NCBI RefSeq assembly: GCF_902726565.1 | Contig: NZ_CACVAF010000011.1 | Coordinates: 62,001-126,000 of the forward strand | Source: Yersinia vastinensis | GTDB taxonomy: Bacteria > Pseudomonadota > Gammaproteobacteria > Enterobacterales > Enterobacteriaceae | Length of the DNA stretch: 64,000 nt | Reading direction: 5' to 3' | Shown: one piece after another, positions 56,624 through 64,000 of the stretch | How positions within the stretch are numbered: position 1 is the stretch's first letter | Layout: the number at the start of each line of letters is the position of its first letter | The notes under the pieces: generated by a model | What the model was told of the DNA's origin: nothing | The model's input: the letters and a program-made list of their open reading frames with translations, nothing else | Database searches by the model: none | Position numbers and translations under genes: made by a program

Positions 56624-57997
56624 ATGGCACTATGGGGCGGGCGGTTCAGTCAGGCAGCAGATCAGCGTTTTAAGCAATTTAATGATTCCCTGCGGTTTGA
56701 TTACCGATTGGCTGAACAGGATATTATCGGTTCTGTTGCCTGGTCGAAAGCACTGGTCACCGTGGACGTTTTGACAGCCAGTGAACAGCAACAACTTGAG
56801 CAGGCTCTCTCTGTGCTGCTAGAGGAAGTGCAGGCTGATCCGCAAGCCATCTTGGCCAGTGACGCAGAAGATATCCACAGTTGGGTTGAAACCAAGCTGA
56901 TTGATAAAGTCGGTGATTTAGGCAAAAAATTGCATACCGGGCGCAGCCGTAATGACCAAGTAGCGACTGACCTCAAACTCTGGTGTAAATTCCAGATAAC
57001 CGAATTGAAAACAGCGGTACGGCAGCTACAACAGGCTCTGGTTATCACCGCACAAGCCAACCAAGATGCCGTTATGCCGGGTTATACCCACTTACAACGT
57101 GCACAACCGGTGACATTTGCCCACTGGTGCTTGGCTTACGCAGAAATGCTTTCACGTGATGAAAGCCGCCTGCAAGATACCCTGAAACGCTTGGATGTTA
57201 GCCCGTTAGGCAGCGGTGCATTGGCGGGGACGGCTTATGCCATTGATCGCGAACAATTAGCTGGTTGGTTAGGCTTTGCTTGCGCAACACGTAACAGTCT
57301 GGACAGTGTTTCTGACCGTGACCATGTGCTGGAATTGTTGTCCGATGCCAGCATCGGGATGGTGCATTTGTCACGTTTTGCCGAAGACCTGATCTTCTTC
57401 AACAGTGGTGAAGCGGCTTTTGTCGATTTATCTGATCGCGTGACGTCTGGCTCTTCCCTGATGCCGCAAAAGAAAAATCCGGATGCATTGGAATTAATTC
57501 GTGGGAAGTGTGGCCGGGTTCAAGGCGCATTGACCGGGATGATGATGACGCTGAAAGGCTTGCCATTGGCATATAACAAAGACATGCAAGAAGATAAAGA
57601 GGGGTTATTTGATGCCCTCGATACTTGGCTGGATTGTCTGCATATGGCGGCGCTGGTGCTCGATGGTATTCAAGTCAAACGCCCACGCTGTAAAGAAGCG
57701 GCCGAGCAAGGTTATGCGAATGCCACTGAATTGGCCGATTATCTGGTTGCCAAAGGTGTGCCTTTCCGTGAAGCTCACCATATTGTGGGTGAAGCTGTTG
57801 TTGAGGCCATCCGTCAGGGTAAAGCGCTAGAGGCTTTATCGCTAAGTGATTTGCAGAAATTCAGTGCAGTCATTGGTGATGATGTGTACCCGATTCTGGC
57901 ATTGCAATCTTGTTTGGATAAACGCGTTGCTAAAGGTGGTGTGTCACCGCAGCAAGTGGCATCAGCTATTACGGAAGCTAAAAAGCGTTTATTTTAA
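56624..57997 (+). CDS. argH: Argininosuccinate lyase
   Basis: ArgH splits argininosuccinate into arginine and fumarate, the last step of the pathway. The 457-residue protein has the fumarase-superfamily signature [16 protein letters not shown] (catalytic Ser) and [27 protein letters not shown]. Length equals E. coli ArgH. AAGTAAG stands before the ATG. In E. coli oxyR follows; here the has cluster does. Confidence 0.97.
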   Translation: MALWGGRFSQAADQRFKQFNDSLRFDYRLAEQDIIGSVAWSKALVTVDVLTASEQQQLEQALSVLLEEVQADPQAILASDAEDIHSWVETKLIDKVGDLGKKLHTGRSRNDQVATDLKLWCKFQITELKTAVRQLQQALVITAQANQDAVMPGYTHLQRAQPVTFAHWCLAYAEMLSRDESRLQDTLKRLDVSPLGSGALAGTAYAIDREQLAGWLGFACATRNSLDSVSDRDHVLELLSDASIGMVHLSRFAEDLIFFNSGEAAFVDLSDRVTSGSSLMPQKKNPDALELIRGKCGRVQGALTGMMMTLKGLPLAYNKDMQEDKEGLFDALDTWLDCLHMAALVLDGIQVKRPRCKEAAEQGYANATELADYLVAKGVPFREAHHIVGEAVVEAIRQGKALEALSLSDLQKFSAVIGDDVYPILALQSCLDKRVAKGGVSPQQVASAITEAKKRLF

Positions 57998-58020
57998 TTC
58001 GCAGCATATTTATATTGACG

Positions 58021-58045
58021 ACGGGCCACATTAACGTGGCCCGTT
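58021..58045 (+). terminator. Rho-independent terminator of argCBH
   Basis: ACGGGCCAC pairs with GTGGCCCGT across a short ATTAAC loop and is followed by TTTT. Confidence 0.9.
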
Positions 58046-58557
58046 TTGCGTTATAGGTACTCCACGATATTCCTCTCGTGACATATTTTATGGAGAGGTT
58101 TTAATTCGTCTAACGACAACCACTATTTATTTTACGATTTATCCTCTCTATAAAATCAACAGTCTCAACAACATGCTGTTTTATTCTTAATATAGCGTTG
58201 AGTTTATAACCAAAAATGATTATGATAATTATTATCAAATAATGGCGCTATGTTAGAAGTTCTACTAGCATTAGGAAATTAACAAAATTCAGTTTGGCTG
58301 AAATAACGATGTACATTATTGAAGCCTATTACCTTGCCCACTAATAAAGCCATGTTCTTTATTTTCTAATTTAACGTCCCATTTATTTGATGCAGTAAAT
58401 TATTCAGCTCAAAGAAAATAACACAATATCAGCCACCGAATACTTTCTATTATTTGGCGACAATCCTATTGTCAAAATATGGGTATAACGCCATTAAATA
58501 ATGGCTAATTATTATTTTATATATTATTTCTATATTAATAAGGATGAAATATCATAA
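58046..58557. other. AT-rich leader and promoter region of hasR
   Basis: This 512-base gap holds the Fur-controlled hasR promoter (58198-58236) and then a long AT-rich leader of about 325 bases. The leader includes small inverted repeats such as GACAAT/ATTGTC and GCCATTA/TAATGGC near 58460-58508, and a ten-codon open frame near 58250. No known riboswitch was recognised. Confidence 0.55.
58198..58236 (+). promoter_or_regulatory. hasR promoter overlapped by a Fur box
   Basis: TTGAGT (58198-58203) and TATGAT (58221-58226) are separated by exactly 17 bases, a good sigma-70 promoter. The Fur box GATTATGATAATTATTATC (58218-58236) matches the 19-base consensus at 17 positions and covers the -10 element, so iron-loaded Fur would block initiation. 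Confidence 0.8.
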
Positions 58558-61092
58558 ATGGATAATATCGTTAGAGGTGAAAATACCGCAATAAAGCCTA
58601 TAAATAAAATGGCATTAAGTCTATTTTTAGCCCTTACTGCACAGGGGTATTCCGAGAGGGCCAATGCAGAATCATCTGGTGAGAGTGATATCGTACTGGA
58701 TGAACTGAAAGTAGAGGGAGCGAGCCACGCCCATGAGGGTGACTGGATCTATGATGAACCCCGCTCAGTGAGTGAGATTTCCCGCGAACAACTGGATAAC
58801 CGGCCAGCCCGCCATGTGGCCGATATTTTGGAACAAACACCGGGGGTTTACTCCAGTGTTAGCCAGAACGACCCAGCACTTTCGATTAATATCCGGGGCA
58901 TGCAAGATTATGGCCGCGTCAATATGAATATTGATGGCATGCGGCAGAACTTTATGAAAAGTGGTCATGGTCAGCGCCATGGGGTCATGTATATTGATCC
59001 GGAAATATTAGATACCGTGGTGATTGAAAAGGGGGCTTCCAGCGGAATAGGTGGCGCGGGGGTTATTGGGGGTATTGCAACCTTTAATACAATTAATGCC
59101 AATGAGTTTCTTGAGCCAGGAAAAGACATTGGCGGCAAGATTCGTGCTACCACCGGCGATAATGGCACCCAGTTTATTGGTAGTGCCGCACTGGCATGGG
59201 GCAATGAAGATGGCGATATATTAATAGCTGCCAGTGAACGTAATCTAAAAGACTATTGGCCGGGGAATAAAGGCTATATTGGTGAAATACGCATGGGGAA
59301 AAAAGAGAGTAAGTTTGACAATGATATTAAAAATAACAAAATAGCTTTCACTCACTATAAAATGCATTCACGGTTAGCCAAAGTCGGGTGGAATTTATCC
59401 GCTGATCAGCGGATAGGATTAAGCTATTTACAAACACATGTACATAGTCCCAACGCCGGCATGTTTACCCTTTTATATGATAAACACACACCACACATTT
59501 TCACGTATGGTTGGTTAAGTAACAGTACCAGTGATGTGATAAACCGTAATATCGGGTTGGATTATAGTCTAAAGCCGGAACATATTGCCTGGCTGGATGC
59601 AACCGCTAAAATTTATTATGTGGATACCAATGACCATACTGATACCCATAATGCCAATGCCGTTTACCGCAAACAATATTGGACCCAAACCCGTCTAACC
59701 ACCCACGGTTTACAATTACAAAATACTAGCTTGTTAACTTATGCTGATCACCACCAATTGCGTATTAAATATGGTCTTGATTGGTTTAGTGACCGTTCCA
59801 GAGGGCGAACAACTAATGACTATTTAGATATTATAACTCCAGTGGATAAAAGGGTGAATGGACTGACGCCATCGGGCCAGCGTGCCGTTAGCAGCACCTT
59901 TGCTCAACTTAATTACGATTATAGTGATTGGTTGCGATTAGAAGGAGGTCTGCGGCATGACCAATTTCGTATTCAAGGTAATACTTGGATGCCAACGAAT
60001 GGGTTTCGTCACCTCTATACACAAGATAACCCTTGTGACGCAAGAGTGCATGAGCAGTCCGAGGATGAAAATACTCGCTGTTCATCTAATGCACTCTTAA
60101 TGATGACATGGGATGTCAATCGCCGTGAGCAGCAACTCTCTCCCACGGCAGCTATTGGCATTAAGCCAGGTGTACAGTGGCTGGAATTTTTTGCTAATTA
60201 CGGTAAATCCTGGCGACCGCCGGCAATGACTGAAATGCTGGCTATCGGTAGTCCCCATGGTCATGGTTGGGTTCTACCGAATCCTTTTCTGGCGGCAGAG
60301 AATGCCAAAATTTGGGAAGCAGGTTTTAATATTCAGCATACCGGCCTATTTATTAATGAAGATCGTCTGGTTGCTAAATTAGCTTACTTTGATACCCGAG
60401 TAGCAGATTATATCAATCTTGAGCTATCTAAACAAAAACCAAAGTTTGGTGGTGAATCTTTTACTAATGCGACCTATATTAATAATTTACTAGCTACATA
60501 TTTTCGTGGTCTAGAGTATCAATTAAGTTATGATTCCGGTTTGTTTTATACCACAATAAATTATACCAGAATGATTGGTATCAATAGTGTTTGCTCAAAG
60601 CATGCTTGGTTAGGCGAAGTACAAAAATCTGTTAGGACAGGTTATTGGCGCTCTCCTAGATATCCTTACACATACACTATTAGGTATCCCATTGATGATA
60701 ATGATTCGAATAATAAGATAGAATGCCGCAGAGCAAATAATTTATTCGGTTCTTCAGCATATTTACCGGGTGATAGAGGGAGTTTAGTTTTAGGTGGCAG
60801 AATATTTGATCAAAAACTGGATTTCGGTACTATTATCCGTTATAACAAAGGATATCAAGATAGGTCAGTGACGAATAGATATGGTTACGCTAATACTGCT
60901 TATGTAGCAGACTGGCCAAAATATATTTTATTTGATATCTATGCCAGCTATAAGGTGACTAATAATTTAATCTTGAGGAGTTCAATAGAAAATATAACTA
61001 ATCGTGCTTATATTGTTAATTATGGTGATTCGCTTTCGCTTACCCCTAATCGTGGTCGTACTGTTCAGGGCAGCATTGAATATAGGTTTTAG
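58558..61092 (+). CDS. hasR: TonB-dependent haemophore/haem receptor HasR
   Basis: HasR is an outer-membrane channel that takes haem from the haemophore HasA or from haem proteins using TonB energy. The 844-residue precursor has an N-terminal signal (cleavage likely after ANA, residue 37), a TonB-box-like IVLDELKVEG (45-54), a plug (about 60-190) and a 22-strand barrel ending YRF. His137 and His141 in SGHGQRHG and the WRPP...PHGHG...NPF region (552-577, His567/569) fit the haem-ligand sites of the family. The plug begins right after the TonB box, so the N-terminal signalling domain of Serratia HasR is missing. Confidence 0.93.
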   Translation: MDNIVRGENTAIKPINKMALSLFLALTAQGYSERANAESSGESDIVLDELKVEGASHAHEGDWIYDEPRSVSEISREQLDNRPARHVADILEQTPGVYSSVSQNDPALSINIRGMQDYGRVNMNIDGMRQNFMKSGHGQRHGVMYIDPEILDTVVIEKGASSGIGGAGVIGGIATFNTINANEFLEPGKDIGGKIRATTGDNGTQFIGSAALAWGNEDGDILIAASERNLKDYWPGNKGYIGEIRMGKKESKFDNDIKNNKIAFTHYKMHSRLAKVGWNLSADQRIGLSYLQTHVHSPNAGMFTLLYDKHTPHIFTYGWLSNSTSDVINRNIGLDYSLKPEHIAWLDATAKIYYVDTNDHTDTHNANAVYRKQYWTQTRLTTHGLQLQNTSLLTYADHHQLRIKYGLDWFSDRSRGRTTNDYLDIITPVDKRVNGLTPSGQRAVSSTFAQLNYDYSDWLRLEGGLRHDQFRIQGNTWMPTNGFRHLYTQDNPCDARVHEQSEDENTRCSSNALLMMTWDVNRREQQLSPTAAIGIKPGVQWLEFFANYGKSWRPPAMTEMLAIGSPHGHGWVLPNPFLAAENAKIWEAGFNIQHTGLFINEDRLVAKLAYFDTRVADYINLELSKQKPKFGGESFTNATYINNLLATYFRGLEYQLSYDSGLFYTTINYTRMIGINSVCSKHAWLGEVQKSVRTGYWRSPRYPYTYTIRYPIDDNDSNNKIECRRANNLFGSSAYLPGDRGSLVLGGRIFDQKLDFGTIIRYNKGYQDRSVTNRYGYANTAYVADWPKYILFDIYASYKVTNNLILRSSIENITNRAYIVNYGDSLSLTPNRGRTVQGSIEYRF

Positions 61093-61165
61093 ATATATGC
61101 TGACATATCAATCAAGATAATGATAAAGAATTCAGGTGAAATTATTATTTTACCTGTGGTCACTG

Positions 61166-61182
61166 TGACTCATGATGAGTCA
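61166..61182. repeat. Palindrome before hasA1
   Basis: TGACTCATGATGAGTCA is a perfect palindrome around a central G. A near-identical copy stands before the second hasA gene at 61945-61962. Confidence 0.8.
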
Positions 61183-61213
61183 TCGAGTAATTTTTAATTA
61201 AAAGGATATTATT

Positions 61214-61819
61214 ATGACGATAGAGATAAAGTATCAAGTCCAATTCGCCAATGACACCCTCTCTAATGTTACTCAACAATGGGCAACAAAAAATGGAGAT
61301 ATAACCACATCACCAGCCAAAAAATATGGTTTTTTGGCTGGCGGTGACAGTTTTAGTGGTATTCAATATGCCGTACCCAGCTCACATAACGCTGATACTG
61401 CGATGATTGTAGAAGGTGATCTCAAATACTCCTTTATGCCTCAACATACTTTCTTCGGCAAGATGGACACTTTGGCACTAGGTGAGGTATTAGAGAATAA
61501 CACCAATGGCGAGGGTAAACAGCTTGCAGAATTACACATTAAATTCAGTGGATTAGATATTTCTGGTGAGTTTGACCCCCTAAAGACTAAGGAAGAGAAT
61601 CACCAAGGTGAGATGCATAAAGGCACCTACGGTTTTATGCGTGGCGATGCGACACCATTCTTGGATATCTTGAAAAGCAAAGGTATTGATGTGGATACAC
61701 CGCTGAAGGATATGGCTATTGCCAGCCAGTTTGATAATAGTGGTGAAATGGTATCTGATGCACCGGTCATTGATGTTATTGGTACATATGATGGCGCTGA
61801 AATATTAATGGCTGCTTAA
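61214..61819 (+). CDS. hasA: Haemophore HasA, first copy
   Basis: HasA is secreted by a type I exporter, captures haem and hands it to HasR. This 201-residue protein is close to the Yersinia pestis haemophore as I remember it. Tyr72 in GDLKYSFMPQHTFFG aligns with haem-ligand Tyr75, and His78 aligns with its hydrogen-bond partner His83. Residue 32 is Thr, where Serratia has His32 and Y. pestis Gln. There is no N-terminal signal peptide; the hydrophobic C-terminus (AEILMAA) is the exporter signal. AAAAGGA precedes the ATG. It follows hasR by about 120 bases and may be cotranscribed. Confidence 0.94.
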   Translation: MTIEIKYQVQFANDTLSNVTQQWATKNGDITTSPAKKYGFLAGGDSFSGIQYAVPSSHNADTAMIVEGDLKYSFMPQHTFFGKMDTLALGEVLENNTNGEGKQLAELHIKFSGLDISGEFDPLKTKEENHQGEMHKGTYGFMRGDATPFLDILKSKGIDVDTPLKDMAIASQFDNSGEMVSDAPVIDVIGTYDGAEILMAA

Positions 61820-61868
61820 GACCTCAATTAATCAATATCATTGTAGTTATATAATAAATGAAATTACG

Positions 61869-61912
61869 CCACCGCCATTCATTCTAATATCTGGCATATT
61901 GATTGGCGGTGG
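61869..61912 (+). repeat. Hairpin after hasA1 (same stem as after hasA3)
   Basis: CCACCGCCA pairs with TGGCGGTGG across a long loop. The following sequence is AT-rich but lacks a T-run. The identical stem occurs after the third hasA gene, so it may be a partial terminator or 3'-end protector. Confidence 0.75.
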
Positions 61913-61944
61913 TATTAGTAAATTCTTTATCTTACTATTCAGTA

Positions 61945-61962
61945 TGACTCAATGATGAGTCA
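61945..61962. repeat. Palindrome before the second hasA gene
   Basis: TGACTCAATGATGAGTCA repeats the palindrome found before hasA1 with one extra base in the centre. Confidence 0.8.
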
Positions 61963-61985
61963 TCGTTAATTAAAAGGAGATTATT

Positions 61986-62666
61986 ATGACTGTGAAAATA
62001 AAATATCAAGCACAAATTGAAAATGAAACTATTTCTTCCTACGCTCACCAATGGGCGGAAAAGTATGGAGATATAGTTGCAGTCATTAACGAAACTAAAA
62101 ATTATGAATATGCGGGTAGTTATTACTCATCTCATGGAACAGTTATTAATCCTACTGCTGAGGATTATAATAACCAAAGTGCGGGCTTTAGAAGTCTCTC
62201 AGAGAGTGATTCTGCGGTAATTTTCCAAGGAAATCTATTTGGTGCAGGAAAACCGATAGTCGTTAACAGAGGACATATTGAAAGTATAGAGTTTGGTGAA
62301 TCATTAAAACCTGATATCGATAATTCAGGTGCACCGCATTACCTGGATAATCCGCAGATGAAACTGAGTGGTTTAGATATTAAAGGTGATTTTTATAACT
62401 CAATGTGTTCAATGTCACGGACGCTGCACGCAGAACCAGGAAATCCCTATCAGGGAGGCACAAATCAAGGAATGTACAATCTATTGAGAGGTAACGCAGA
62501 ACCTATGCTGGAAGTTTTGAAAGCTCAAGGTATTGATGTGAATAAACCACTCAAAGATATGGCTATCGCCAGTCAGTTTGAAGTTACTAGTAGCGTGCTG
62601 GTTAACACGCCAGTCATTGAAGCCGTCGGCTCAAGTGATGGCAGCGAAATACTGATAGCAGTTTAA
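61986..62666 (+). CDS. HasA-like protein, second copy, without haem-ligand residues
   Basis: This 226-residue protein is a HasA paralogue: Tyr7, Trp23 and Gly28 align without gaps with HasA1, and the C-terminal half (LRGNAEPMLEVLKAQGIDV, PLKDMAIASQFE) is nearly the same. The ligand segment is changed: where HasA1 has GDLKYSF...H, this protein reads GNLFGAGKPIVV, so Tyr75 becomes Gly86 and His83 becomes Val92. Residue 32 is Ala. The exporter tail EILIAV remains. It also has an insertion around residues 110-160 with one Cys (141). It is probably secreted but may not bind haem in the known way. The leader AATTAAAAGGAGATTATT repeats that of hasA1. Confidence 0.85.
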   Translation: MTVKIKYQAQIENETISSYAHQWAEKYGDIVAVINETKNYEYAGSYYSSHGTVINPTAEDYNNQSAGFRSLSESDSAVIFQGNLFGAGKPIVVNRGHIESIEFGESLKPDIDNSGAPHYLDNPQMKLSGLDIKGDFYNSMCSMSRTLHAEPGNPYQGGTNQGMYNLLRGNAEPMLEVLKAQGIDVNKPLKDMAIASQFEVTSSVLVNTPVIEAVGSSDGSEILIAV

Positions 62667-62767
62667 TATCACACTATAAAAATAACCATATAAAATGAAT
62701 GAAAAAAATCTATTTTTATCCTGTGAGCTAATGATACCCAATAGCGATTAATTAAAAGGATATTATT

Positions 62768-63457
62768 ATGGCGGTAGAAATATGGTATCAGGCGAAAATT
62801 GAGAATGAAACGCTTTCTTCCTATACACGGAAATGGGCGGCAGATTTTGGTAATATGATGTCAAGTCACACAATTGATGATGATTACATGTTTCAAACGG
62901 GAACGTACTCTTCTAATTCTGGTAACTTATATGCATTCGGTCGAGTTAATCAACCACAAAATAATGTTGCCTTATCGGCGGGATATAGAGCGGTAATTCA
63001 AGATATTAATGGCGATATATTCGATCAACAAGTCGTCACTGGCATTAGTGGTAGTTTGGAATTTGGTGAGAGCATAATACCTATCGCTGATGTTGAGTTA
63101 TTAGATGAGTGCCAGAATGGAGATGAGGTTTATTTTCAGATTGATGATGTACAACTGGATATTAGTGGATTAGACAGTGCTGGTGATACCGAAAGTTCGT
63201 TAAATATGTTGCTTCATTTATCCCGTCATCGCGATTGTCCCGATGGGCAAAGTCTTGGCGTGTACGGTTTACTCAGGGGAGATGCTGAACCTATACTGGC
63301 AAAATTCAAAGCTCAGGGTATTGATGTTGATACACCACTTAAAGATATGGCTATTGCTAATCAGTTTTATACCGCCAATGATGATGTTATGGTCGAATCG
63401 GCAGTTATTGAAACCGTGGGGGTGATTGAAGGAAACGAAGTATTGTCAGTAGCTTAA
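62768..63457 (+). CDS. HasA-like protein, third copy, without haem-ligand residues
   Basis: This 229-residue protein is the third HasA paralogue, closer to the second than the first (QAKIENETLSSYTRKWA; LRGDAEPILAKFKAQGIDV). The segment that should hold the haem tyrosine and histidine (about residues 76-100) contains no Tyr or His. Residue 32 is Ser, with His34 nearby. Two cysteines (115 and 157) could form a disulfide, unusual for a type I exporter substrate. The tail NEVLSVA fits the exporter signal. The leader AATTAAAAGGATATTATT again matches hasA1. Confidence 0.85.
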   Translation: MAVEIWYQAKIENETLSSYTRKWAADFGNMMSSHTIDDDYMFQTGTYSSNSGNLYAFGRVNQPQNNVALSAGYRAVIQDINGDIFDQQVVTGISGSLEFGESIIPIADVELLDECQNGDEVYFQIDDVQLDISGLDSAGDTESSLNMLLHLSRHRDCPDGQSLGVYGLLRGDAEPILAKFKAQGIDVDTPLKDMAIANQFYTANDDVMVESAVIETVGVIEGNEVLSVA

Positions 63458-63498
63458 TAAAGGCTGCTAAAAAATGATTTTTGGCTAGCCAGATAATA

Positions 63499-63545
63499 CC
63501 ACCGCCATAATGAGTTGATAACTTAAATAGTTATATTGGCGGTGG
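63499..63545 (+). repeat. Hairpin between the third hasA gene and hasD
   Basis: The CCACCGCCA/TGGCGGTGG stem found after hasA1 occurs again here with a different loop. In this position it could lower hasD expression relative to the haemophore genes. Confidence 0.75.
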
Positions 63546-63624
63546 ATAAAAGGTGTATTGCTTTGAGAAATAAAATAATACGAACTCAAGTCATAATGCT
63601 ACTTTCAGTATGGAAATGGATGCC

Positions 63625-64000
63625 ATGAAATCATATGAAAACTCAGATCCTGCGTCGGCCGCGATAACCGTTCTTTCAGTTATCGCTGGACACAAAAAAA
63701 ACCTTTGGGGGATTGGACTATTTACTGCGGTAATTAACATTTTGATGTTAGCACCTGCCATTTATATGCTGCAAGTTTATGATCGTGTTCTTGCTTCAGC
63801 TAATACCATGACATTATTGATGCTCACTATTCTGGTACTGGGAATCTTTATATTTATTGGTTTGCTTGAATGGATCCGTAGTGCTGTTGTCATTCGTTTA
63901 GGCACTCGTATTGATATGCAACTTAATCAACAGGTGTTTAATGCTGCATTTGCCTCTCAACTCATGGGGAATAAAACTCCAGCAGCTCAAGCATTAAATG
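63625..64000 (+). CDS. hasD: Type I secretion ABC transporter HasD (5' part only)
   Basis: HasD is the inner-membrane permease-ATPase that exports HasA with HasE and an outer-membrane channel. Only the first 125 codons lie in the window. They hold two membrane helices and the motif MLAPAIYMLQVYDRVLAS, characteristic of type I exporters of the PrtD/HasD group. The ATG at 63625 has GGAA nine bases upstream; ATG codons at 63610 and 63616 are in frame but poorly placed. The ATPase half must follow past the window end. Confidence 0.88.
   Translation, partial: MKSYENSDPASAAITVLSVIAGHKKNLWGIGLFTAVINILMLAPAIYMLQVYDRVLASANTMTLLMLTILVLGIFIFIGLLEWIRSAVVIRLGTRIDMQLNQQVFNAAFASQLMGNKTPAAQALN

Noticed and set aside
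56493-56774. A 93-codon frame spanning the argB-argH gap
   Set aside because: It covers the repeat and then overlaps argH in another frame.
58533-58600. Short upstream frame overlapping the hasR start
   Set aside because: The AAGG stands too close to its ATG, and the frame is only 16 codons without conserved features.

Overview
The window reads as a chromosomal segment of a Yersinia species (Enterobacterales). This is inferred from the E. coli-like gene order, from waaE beside coaD, from a haemophore close to the known Yersinia pestis HasA, from moderate base composition, and from Yersinia-type ERIC-like intergenic repeats. No tRNA, rRNA, CRISPR array, prophage or intact insertion sequence was found.

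Layout. 1-1360: rpmB-rpmG and mutM. 1363-7381: coaD-waaE-waaA and waaC-waaF-hldD (lipopolysaccharide inner core), all on the minus strand. 7624-9886: kbl-tdh (threonine breakdown). 9953-13914: yibQ, envC and gpmM. 14157-17428: yibN-grxC-secB-gpsA-cysE. 17605-19345: trmL and ada. 19414-22271: cpxRA with divergent cpxP and the CpxQ small RNA in the cpxP 3' end. 22321-25658: fieF, pfkA, sbp. 25870-26718: a papain-fold (Tox-PL-like) protein gene in the slot that E. coli fills with cdh. 26765-34879: tpiA, yiiQ, yiiR, fpr, emrD, glpX, glpK, glpF. 35451-41495: zapB, rraA, menA, hslVU, ftsN, cytR. 41835-50129: priA, rpmE, metJ and metBL, metF. 50166-57997: ppc, argE and argCBH. 58558-64000: a haem-acquisition (has) cluster after argH, with hasR, three consecutive hasA-like genes and the start of hasD, which runs off the window.

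Most of the window is conserved housekeeping sequence. Two accessory points stand out. The first is the has locus: a Fur-box promoter, a HasR receptor with no room for an N-terminal signalling domain, and three tandem HasA-type genes. Only the first HasA keeps the haem-ligand tyrosine and its partner histidine; the other two have lost both but keep the fold core and the exporter tail. The second is the cysteine/histidine/aspartate papain-fold protein between sbp and tpiA, which resembles glutamine-deamidase or protease toxins and effectors and has no immunity gene beside it.

Regulatory sequence that can be read directly includes a perfect CpxR box between cpxR and cpxP, arrays of MetJ boxes before metB and metF, an ARG box between argE and argC, a Fur box over the hasR promoter, and many Rho-independent terminators. 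Seven copies or remnants of one ERIC-like repeat family lie between genes. Two of them sit inside the argCBH operon and one between glpF and glpK.
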